A stretch of 64,000 nucleotides of DNA from Lampropedia puyangensis (GTDB lineage: Bacteria; Pseudomonadota; Gammaproteobacteria; Burkholderiales; Burkholderiaceae_C): assembly GCF_004833285.1 (NCBI RefSeq), contig NZ_STFG01000006.1, positions 1-64,000 on the forward strand, read 5' to 3'. The translations under genes and the position numbers were made by a program. Below, piece by piece: positions 57,769-64,000 of the stretch. How positions within the stretch are numbered: position 1 is the stretch's first letter; the number at the start of each line of letters is the position of its first letter. The notes under the pieces were generated by a model that did not search any database, was not told the origin of the DNA, and worked only from the letters and a program-made list of their open reading frames with translations.

Positions 57769-59046
57769 TTACTGCTGGGCAGCAGGCTCAGCTGCAGGAG
57801 TGACGGTCGCAGCACTGGCACCAACAGGCGTCCACGGAACAGGCTTGACCTTCACACTAGGCGGCAGCATCTGCAGAATCTGGAAACCATCGACCATCAC
57901 TTGCTCACCAGCTTCCAACCCACTTTCAATCAGCCAACGGTTGCCGCTAGCTGCACGCACTTTTACTGGTTTGACATGGCGATTGCCTTCTGCATCCACC
58001 ACCGTAACCGTGTCGCCTTGTTGCGTGCGGGTCACTGCTTGCTGGGGAACAGCAATGGCGTTGGCTAGTTGTGCTTGCTCAATCTTAACGCGCACATACA
58101 TGCCGGGAAGCAGCAATCCATCTGCATTAGGCACTTCTGCACGAAGCGTCACTTGGCCAGTGGCGGGGTCTACTGACAAGTCGGAGAAAAGCAACTTGCC
58201 TTCGGCGCCATACTCAGAGCCATCTTCGAGCACGATTTGCACGCGCGCAGCATTCTCACCATCCACCTTGAGCAGGTGACCTTGTTGCATCTGCTTTTGG
58301 AGATTCAGCGCATCTGTACTCGACTGGGTAAAGTTCACATACACAGGGTTGACTTGCTGAATGACGGCCAACGCAGTGGCACTGCTTTGCCCGACCAAAG
58401 CCCCCTCAGTAACCAAAGCCTGACCAATACGGCCTGAAATAGGGGCCGTCACGCTGGCATAGCCTAAGTTGATTTCTGCCGTTTGCACTGCAGCGCGGCT
58501 AGCTGCCACATCTGCCTGAGCGGCTTTGAATGCCGCATCGGCATTGTCAAAATCCTGCTGGCTGATCGCATTCACGGCAACCAAAGGACGGTAGCGGTCT
58601 GCCAATGTTTTGGCTTGTGCCAAGTTGGCCTGAGCCTTGGCCAAGGTTGCCTTGGCACTTTGCAGATTGGCTTGGTATGGCGCGGCGTCAATTTTGAATA
58701 GCAACTGTCCAGCTTTGACGTTGCTGCCTTCTTTGAATACCCGCTCCTGCACGATGCCATCGACTCGGGCACGCACTTGTGCAACGCGCGAGGCTTCAAC
58801 ACGGCCAGGCAATTGAGTCACCATTCCCACTGTCTCAGGTGTTGCAATCACCACCCCCACATTGGGGCTGGGCATTTGCTGCTCTCCACCTGCGGGGGCC
58901 TGAGCTGCATTTTCGTCTTTACCCGGCAAGCAACCTGTCAGCAACACTGCCAATCCTAAACAGGACAACATGCTTGGGATACGAACCCGTTTGATCTGCG
59001 TGTTGATTTGATGGCTCAATGATCGTGAATGCGAGAGTACCTGCAT
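57769..59046 (-). CDS. acrA: RND efflux membrane-fusion (adaptor) lipoprotein
   Basis: 425 residues, starting at ATG 59046 with AAGG upstream. Lipoprotein signal LGLAVLLTGCLPG. The barrel-sandwich/lipoyl region is QLPGRVEASRVAQVRARVDGIV and ASVTAPISGRIGQALVTEGALVG, with a helical hairpin between (LAKAQANLAQAKTLADRYRPLV). The beta-barrel and membrane-proximal domains follow, ending in a Pro/Ala-rich tail. It links AcrB to the outer membrane channel. The gene is divergent from the AcrR-like repressor. Confidence 0.96.
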   Translation of the reverse strand: MQVLSHSRSLSHQINTQIKRVRIPSMLSCLGLAVLLTGCLPGKDENAAQAPAGGEQQMPSPNVGVVIATPETVGMVTQLPGRVEASRVAQVRARVDGIVQERVFKEGSNVKAGQLLFKIDAAPYQANLQSAKATLAKAQANLAQAKTLADRYRPLVAVNAISQQDFDNADAAFKAAQADVAASRAAVQTAEINLGYASVTAPISGRIGQALVTEGALVGQSSATALAVIQQVNPVYVNFTQSSTDALNLQKQMQQGHLLKVDGENAARVQIVLEDGSEYGAEGKLLFSDLSVDPATGQVTLRAEVPNADGLLLPGMYVRVKIEQAQLANAIAVPQQAVTRTQQGDTVTVVDAEGNRHVKPVKVRAASGNRWLIESGLEAGEQVMVDGFQILQMLPPSVKVKPVPWTPVGASAATVTPAAEPAAQQ

Positions 59047-59470
59047 ACGGAGAAACCTTTTTTGGACGCTTAAAGAACAGTGGAAGATGTAGGCTTTGCA
59101 CGGGAACTAGGCAAGACTGGCATGAACGCCTCATCCTGCCTCCTTTGAGTTGCGCAACCATGGCACCACTCGGCAAAAATATCGCATCCTATCGCCATCG
59201 CAGGCTTACGCACAAAAATGGTTATTCGATTACAGAATGCGACTGAACCCAACGGTTCGTTGCCAGAGGCCCAAGGGGAAACAACTAAGGTTTAACCCTG
59301 CAAAGCTTGAGTCAAGTGCGGGAGTATACATACATTCATGAATGTATATTGGATAATATCCTTACCGGATCGGCAATACACCAACACAGCAAACACCGTG
59401 CCTGCATCTCTATGGTGCGTGTACTGCATGACAGTTTGATCTCTGTGGCAACACTTCATCGCAATTTCTC
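59047..59470. other. Control region between acrA and the AcrR-like gene
   Basis: 424 bp without a convincing gene. It contains the palindromic operator at 59327-59350. A TTGAGT at 59307-59312 and TATACT on the minus strand at 59328-59323 are possible promoter pieces, but no full -35/-10 pair at standard spacing can be assigned to either direction. Confidence 0.45.
59327..59350. promoter_or_regulatory. AcrR/TtgR-type palindromic operator
   Basis: ATACATTCATGAATGTAT (59330-59347) is a perfect 18-bp palindrome, extended to about 22 bp with one mismatch. It closely resembles the 24-bp inverted repeat bound by E. coli AcrR (half-site TACATACATT). Its place between acrA and a TetR-family gene makes it the likely repressor site for both directions. 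Confidence 0.8.
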
Positions 59471-60130
59471 ATGGCACGCAAAACAAAAGAAGATGCGCAG
59501 GCAATGCGCAACCACATTCTGGATGCCGCAGAACGGCTATTCGACAGCCAAGGGGTTTCGCGCACCACACTGCAAGCCATTGCCAACGACGTTGGCGCCA
59601 CACGAGGGGCTGTGTATTGGCATTTCAAAGACAAGGCAGACCTGTTCAATGCCATGATGGCGCGTATTGAATGGCCAATGGATAAAGAAGCTTTGTGCCG
59701 CCAAGACCCTGAGAGCGAGTTGCACAAAATTCCGCCCCTAGTGTCCTTGCGCAATGTCGTGTTGGATTGTCTTGGCACCATCGCGAATAACGACCAAGTG
59801 CGCCGGCTACTCAATATCTGCCACTACCAAATTGAGCTCACGGAAGACATGTATGCCGTGCGCCAGCGTATGCTGCAAGCGCACGACGATTTTTATGAGC
59901 GTCACCTGCAAGCCTTCTCACACCCGCATATCACGCCGCATCTTCAGCATGGCATGACAGCCCATTTCATGGCCTCTACCTTGCAAAACGCTGTGCTTGG
60001 TTTGATTGCAACCTGGCTGCTAGACCCACAAGCCTTCGACTTGGTGAGCACTGGCGACTCCATGATGGACTTGATCCTGCGAGGAGCAGGTCTTGACCCG
60101 CAATGGGCAAGACTGGACGCTACTACGTAG
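59471..60130 (+). CDS. acrR: AcrR-like TetR-family repressor of the efflux operon
   Basis: 219 residues starting MARKTKEDAQAMRNHILDAA. The TetR helix-turn-helix is GVSRTTLQAIANDVGATRGAVYWHFKDKADLF (about 30-61), typical of AcrR/TtgR/NalC pump repressors. The C-terminal ligand domain (60-219) has the AcrR-type stretch CHYQIELTEDMYAVRQRMLQ. It presumably represses acrAB-OMF and itself through the palindrome 120 bp upstream and is released by hydrophobic ligands. The ribosome binding site is weak. Confidence 0.93.
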   Translation: MARKTKEDAQAMRNHILDAAERLFDSQGVSRTTLQAIANDVGATRGAVYWHFKDKADLFNAMMARIEWPMDKEALCRQDPESELHKIPPLVSLRNVVLDCLGTIANNDQVRRLLNICHYQIELTEDMYAVRQRMLQAHDDFYERHLQAFSHPHITPHLQHGMTAHFMASTLQNAVLGLIATWLLDPQAFDLVSTGDSMMDLILRGAGLDPQWARLDATT

Positions 60131-60159
60131 CGCACAGCCAAGCCAACATCATAAGAGGA

Positions 60160-61956
60160 CTACTCCTCTCGGTACGCATCGCCCCATTGCGGGCTATCGC
60201 AACACTCACCCCAGCCGCGCGCTTTACTGGTGTGCCCGATTCCAGGATTGAAGGTATTGGTTGGATCAAGCGCACGGTAAAAACCAGCCAAAGCAGGCTT
60301 GGCTACATACAGATGGCCGACATTGTGCTCTGCCGGGTACTCAGCACGACGGGCATCAAGAAGTGCCCACATGCGGTGCTCCATATCAATCGGATCAACC
60401 CCTTTCTTGACGATGTAATCCTGATGGAACACATGGCAGAAGAAATGACCGTAGTAAAGCTTGTGGATGATCTCACCTTCCATTTCAGCAGGCAATTGCT
60501 CCACCCAATCGCGGTCATTGCGGCGTAATGCCACATCTAACGCCACAATATCCTGCACCTCTTTTTGGTGCGCTTCGCGGTAGCGAATCGCCGCCCCAGC
60601 AATCGCGAAGCGGTGCAAAAATGCTTTACGCCCCTCTTCTGCATCACACTCAAAATACGCACCACTATCACTGGCACCAAAGTATGCGTTCAAAAAATCC
60701 CGCGCAGCATCTGCCGTGTCGTTGGAGACGCGCACCAACAAGTGGTGCTCAAATCGGTCTCGCCACTGCGTCATGCGTGCAGGCAGGTGGCTAGGCAGCC
60801 GATCAGTGACCGCTTGCGCCACTTTGTCACTCACGCCTCGCAAGCCAAACCGTTCAAAAAAACCATCCACACGGCTTTTCATGGCAAATGCTTTGGGCAC
60901 TTTCGCGGTACCGAACCGGTCAATCAGCAAAAAAGTGTCTTTGCCATATTTTTCGCCAATATCGTAGGCCGTGCGGTGGATGTACTCTCCTGCAATCGGC
61001 AAGCGTGGCAGTTGCGTCAGCATATGGCGGCGCACTTGCGTCAAGTCATTTGGATCATTGCTGCCAATATAAAAAACAGTGCTTGGCTCTTTAGGGAAGG
61101 TATCAAGTCGCACCGCAAACAAGCATAACTTGCCTGCTGAACCGGATGCCTCAAACAAACGCGAAGGATCAGCATTAAAACGTGCTGGTGTATCCGCATC
61201 GACTTGGCGCACATCTTCGCTATAGCGGGGATCAGAAGCGGCTAGCCCGGTGTCATTGTGGATATCGGCAGCCGTGTACTGCCCATTTTGCAAACGCGTG
61301 AGAATCTCTTCAGGCGTACCCCCCAAATCAATCCCCAAGTGGTTGACCAGCTCCAGCGAACCGTCCGCACGCACCTGCGCATAGAGTGCCAACTGCGTAT
61401 AGGCCGGGCCCCGGCGTACCAAAGCGCCACCCGAGTTGTTGCAAATCCCCCCCAATACAGAAGCACCAATACACGAAGAGCCAATAACCGAATGCGGCTC
61501 CCGATTGAAGGGCGCTAAGGTTTGCTCCAATCGATCCAAAGTGGCGCCGGGTAAACACACCACTTGCGCCCCTTCGTTGATCACTTGTACCCCAGGAATG
61601 CGCAATGTGCTGATCAGCACAATGTCACGGTCGTATTGATTTCCATCTGGAGTAGACCCCCCAGTCAAGCCAGTATTGGCAGCCTGCATGATGACAATAC
61701 GATCAGCCGCCACCGCAGTTTGCAACACTTGCCATTGCTCCCACAGCGATGCGGGCTGCACAACGGCCAGCACAGCACCCTCGCCAGTGCGATGCCCTTT
61801 ACGAAAGCGCCGGGTACTTTGCTCATCAGTCAGCACATGGGCCTGGCCCACAACTCGGCGCAGTTGCGCCAAGAGACTGTCCGCCGATACCGTCTGCGTT
61901 ACTCCACCAATAGGCTGCTTACTAGAAACGATGGAAGAATTTGAACCAGAAACCAT
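60160..61956 (-). CDS. dld: Quinone-dependent D-lactate dehydrogenase
   Basis: 598 residues of the E. coli Dld type. The FAD-binding PCMH domain has IIVMQAANTGLTGGSTPDG (written IVIMQAANTGLTGGSTPDG in this protein), SSCIGASVLGGICNNSGGAL and LCLFAVRLDTFPKEPSTVF. The C-terminal cap and membrane-binding parts follow, with HKLYYGHFFCHVFHQDYIVKKG and NVGHLYVAKPALAGFY. It oxidises D-lactate to pyruvate and feeds the quinone pool at the inner membrane. It is last in the lldR-lldD-dld operon, 22 bp after lldD. Confidence 0.95.
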   Translation of the reverse strand: MVSGSNSSIVSSKQPIGGVTQTVSADSLLAQLRRVVGQAHVLTDEQSTRRFRKGHRTGEGAVLAVVQPASLWEQWQVLQTAVAADRIVIMQAANTGLTGGSTPDGNQYDRDIVLISTLRIPGVQVINEGAQVVCLPGATLDRLEQTLAPFNREPHSVIGSSCIGASVLGGICNNSGGALVRRGPAYTQLALYAQVRADGSLELVNHLGIDLGGTPEEILTRLQNGQYTAADIHNDTGLAASDPRYSEDVRQVDADTPARFNADPSRLFEASGSAGKLCLFAVRLDTFPKEPSTVFYIGSNDPNDLTQVRRHMLTQLPRLPIAGEYIHRTAYDIGEKYGKDTFLLIDRFGTAKVPKAFAMKSRVDGFFERFGLRGVSDKVAQAVTDRLPSHLPARMTQWRDRFEHHLLVRVSNDTADAARDFLNAYFGASDSGAYFECDAEEGRKAFLHRFAIAGAAIRYREAHQKEVQDIVALDVALRRNDRDWVEQLPAEMEGEIIHKLYYGHFFCHVFHQDYIVKKGVDPIDMEHRMWALLDARRAEYPAEHNVGHLYVAKPALAGFYRALDPTNTFNPGIGHTSKARGWGECCDSPQWGDAYREE

Positions 61957-61978
61957 GTTGATCTTTCTTTGGCAAAAC

Positions 61979-63118
61979 TCAGGCTGACTGCACCAGTAAA
62001 TCGGGCGTGATGTCTGCGACTTTATTCACGCTGGTCAATGTCATTGCCACGCGCATTTCCTTCTCAAACAAGTCCAGCACATGCGATACACCATCCTGCC
62101 CCGCAGCAGCCAAGGCATAAATGAAGGCGCGACCAATCATGGTGCAATCGGCCCCCAAAGCCAGCATGCGCACCACATCCAACCCATTGCGTACCCCTGA
62201 GTCGGCCAGAATTTTGATCTGTCCCTTCACCGCATCGGCAATCGCAGGCAATGCGCGCGCAGAAGACAGCACACCATCTAACTGACGGCCGCCATGGTTG
62301 GAAACAATGATGCCATCGGCACCAAAACGTACAGCATCCTTGGCATCTTCAGGATCCAAAATGCCTTTGATCAGCATGGGGCCCTTCCAGAACTCGCGAA
62401 TCCACTCCAAATCTTTCCATGAAATGGATGGATCGAAATTGGCACCCAAATACCCCATGTAATCTTCCAGCCCTACCGCCTTACCCATGTACTTGGAAAT
62501 GTTGCCCAAATCATGGGGTTTGCCGTGCACCCCAACATTCCATGCCCAATGCGGGTGAGTGACGGCCTGCCAATAGCGACGCATAGCAGCGTTGGGGCCG
62601 CTCATGCCAGAGTGGGCGTCGCGATAGCGAGCGCCCGGTACTGGCATGTCTACGGTGAATACCAGCGCAGAGCAGCCCGCAGCTTGCGCGCGCTCAAGCG
62701 CATTTTTCATAAAACCGCGGTCTTTGAGCACGTACAACTGAAACCACATGGGCCGCCCCAACTTAGGGGCCACTTCTTCAATTGGACAAACAGATACGGT
62801 CGACATACAAAACGGAATACCTTTTTTGTCCGCTGCATGTGCTGCTTGCACCTCTCCGCGCTGGGCATACATCCCTGTCAAACCAACAGGCGACAAGGCC
62901 ACTGGAATGGAAAGTTTTTCGCCAAACAGCTCAATACTGGTATCGAGCTGGCTCATATCCTTGAGCACCCGCTGACGCAAGGCTACATCAGCCAAGTCGT
63001 CGACATTGCGACGCAGTGTTTTCTCGGCATAAGCTCCGCCGTCAATATAGTGAAAAAGAAATGGGGGTAGACGCTTTTGCGCCGCTGCGCGGTAATCACT
63101 TGGTGAAGAAATAATCAT
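61979..63118 (-). CDS. lldD: L-lactate dehydrogenase (FMN, quinone-linked)
   Basis: 379 residues from ATG 63118 ([29 protein letters not shown]), the family start. FMN-barrel motifs are [49 protein letters not shown] and the catalytic His/Arg in [14 protein letters not shown]. It oxidises L-lactate to pyruvate with electrons to the respiratory chain. With dld it gives use of both lactate isomers. No permease (lldP) is inside the window, but it could lie beyond the right edge. Confidence 0.97.
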   Translation of the reverse strand: MIISSPSDYRAAAQKRLPPFLFHYIDGGAYAEKTLRRNVDDLADVALRQRVLKDMSQLDTSIELFGEKLSIPVALSPVGLTGMYAQRGEVQAAHAADKKGIPFCMSTVSVCPIEEVAPKLGRPMWFQLYVLKDRGFMKNALERAQAAGCSALVFTVDMPVPGARYRDAHSGMSGPNAAMRRYWQAVTHPHWAWNVGVHGKPHDLGNISKYMGKAVGLEDYMGYLGANFDPSISWKDLEWIREFWKGPMLIKGILDPEDAKDAVRFGADGIIVSNHGGRQLDGVLSSARALPAIADAVKGQIKILADSGVRNGLDVVRMLALGADCTMIGRAFIYALAAAGQDGVSHVLDLFEKEMRVAMTLTSVNKVADITPDLLVQSA

Positions 63119-63192
63119 GTTCGCTCTTTCTACAACTCCATGCATGACATCAAATCAATACCATCAATACATAGGAGCAACCACAGCCCTTG

Positions 63193-63969
63193 TTACTTGA
63201 TCACTAAAGGGCTGCGCATTTCATCCGGTAAATTGCTGTAACGCCTCTGCCGCGCTTCATCATCGTCATACCGTCTCACGGTATCGCGTACAAAGTTCAA
63301 ATGCTCCTCAATCAGCCCTTTAGCCCTGGGGGCATCCCCATCCAAAATGGCATTGAGCAACTGCTCATGCTGCACAGTCAAATCTTCAATGGCTTCAGTC
63401 GTTGCCAGCATGAACATGGTTTTTCTGTTTTGTTCAACAGTAGACAGAACCAGTTCAAACAAACTGTGCATAACACGCAGCAGCACCACATTGTGTGATG
63501 CTTGCGCGATAGCCAAATGGAATTGCGCATCAGCCTTTGCAGACAACTCTTTATTGCCATGCCGCTGATGCATCAACATCACATCAAAACTATGGCGAAT
63601 CCGGTCTTTATCGGCTTGTGTCGCACGCAGAGCCGCATGCCACGCAGTCGCACTCTCGAGTGCAGTGCGCGCTTCCAGCACATCGTACCGATAGACTGGA
63701 TCACGGGCGAGCAACGCGGCCAAAGGCTCGAAGGTATCCGTCAACAAGAAGGCTTGGTTGTGCTCTTGAATATACGTGCCATCGCCCCGTCGACTGACCA
63801 ATACGCCTTGGCTAACCAATTTCTGAATCGCTTCCCGCAAAGATGAGCGAGACACACCAAGTTGCTCAGCCAATTGGCGCTCTGCAGGCATTCGCTTGCC
63901 TGGCTCCCATTGGCCGTTTTTCACTAAATCATGCAGTCGCAAAGCAACTTGGTCTGCCAATCGCATCAT
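63193..63969 (-). CDS. lldR: GntR/FadR-family regulator of lactate utilisation
   Basis: 258 residues. The winged helix is PAERQLAEQLGVSRSSLREAIQKLVSQGVLVSRRGDGTYI (about 28-68), and the FCD ligand-binding domain has LEARTALESATAWHAALRA, DAQFHLAIAQASHNVVLLRVM and AILDGDAPRAKGLIEEHL with metal-binding His residues. LldR in other bacteria represses or activates lld genes according to L-lactate. It is first in the operon and ends 75 bp before lldD. Any operator upstream is mostly outside the window. Confidence 0.92.
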   Translation of the reverse strand: MMRLADQVALRLHDLVKNGQWEPGKRMPAERQLAEQLGVSRSSLREAIQKLVSQGVLVSRRGDGTYIQEHNQAFLLTDTFEPLAALLARDPVYRYDVLEARTALESATAWHAALRATQADKDRIRHSFDVMLMHQRHGNKELSAKADAQFHLAIAQASHNVVLLRVMHSLFELVLSTVEQNRKTMFMLATTEAIEDLTVQHEQLLNAILDGDAPRAKGLIEEHLNFVRDTVRRYDDDEARQRRYSNLPDEMRSPLVIK

Positions 63970-64000
63970 CTTGCGTCAATCACCCATCAATGCCCAGGAA

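Overview
The window looks like a chromosomal segment of a betaproteobacterium of the order Burkholderiales, most likely near Comamonadaceae or Alcaligenaceae. This is inferred from gene content and order: dapC-dapD-pilU-dapE-prmB, a SAH riboswitch ahead of ahcY followed by a small holin-like membrane protein and metF, dusB-fis, aat-bpt, and ratA/rnfH next to smpB. Base composition is near half G+C, coding density is high, and nearly all genes are housekeeping or transport genes. No tRNA, rRNA, CRISPR array or prophage was seen. The only mobile DNA is the 3' end of an IS5-type transposase at the left edge.

Layout. 1-4 kb: transposase remnant, then two divergent exported multi-PepSY proteins linked to a QseB/PhoP-like regulator and a PhoQ-like kinase. 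4-9.7 kb: Tat-type DOPA-dioxygenase-like protein, EamA exporter, short CoA-transferase, YeeE/YedE sulfur importer and periplasmic sulfurtransferase. 9.8-15.8 kb: carB, a small unknown ORF, carA and a HAD phosphatase. 15.9-21.8 kb: lysine/diaminopimelate genes with pilU, then prmB. 21.9-26 kb: TctBA tricarboxylate permease subunits with the TctDE two-component system but no tctC. 26.3-29.5 kb: SAH riboswitch, ahcY, a folded-looking repeat element, a holin-like protein and metF (methyl cycle). 29.8-32 kb: rlpA, dusB, fis. 32-35.3 kb: TRAP transporter dctPQM. 35.3-40.7 kb: aat, bpt, an IclR regulator, two unknown proteins and a flavin reductase. 40.7-45.8 kb: trpS, M50 protease, YciO-type Sua5, dcd, rnfH, ratA, smpB. 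45.9-50 kb: YncE-like beta-propeller lipoprotein and a TonB siderophore receptor. 50-53 kb: pckG and a YqiA-like esterase. 53-60 kb: a complete AcrAB-OprM-type efflux operon, divergent from an AcrR-like repressor with a clear palindromic operator between them. 60-64 kb: lldR-lldD-dld lactate oxidation operon.

How the genes fit together. Transport and oxidation of organic acids is a recurring theme: TctBA, the TRAP system, both lactate dehydrogenases, and gluconeogenesis from oxaloacetate by PckG. This suits a non-fermentative heterotroph living on carboxylates. Envelope sensing and defence (PepSY two-component module, RND pump, siderophore receptor) is the second theme.

The least explained signals are a roughly 120-bp multi-stem element just after ahcY, a terminator placed directly before the yeeE ribosome binding site, alternative hairpins in the leader of the EamA exporter, an uncharacterised ORF inside the carA-carB locus, and a 407-residue orphan protein at 37.8-39.1 kb. 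I did not find a clearly new multi-gene system.
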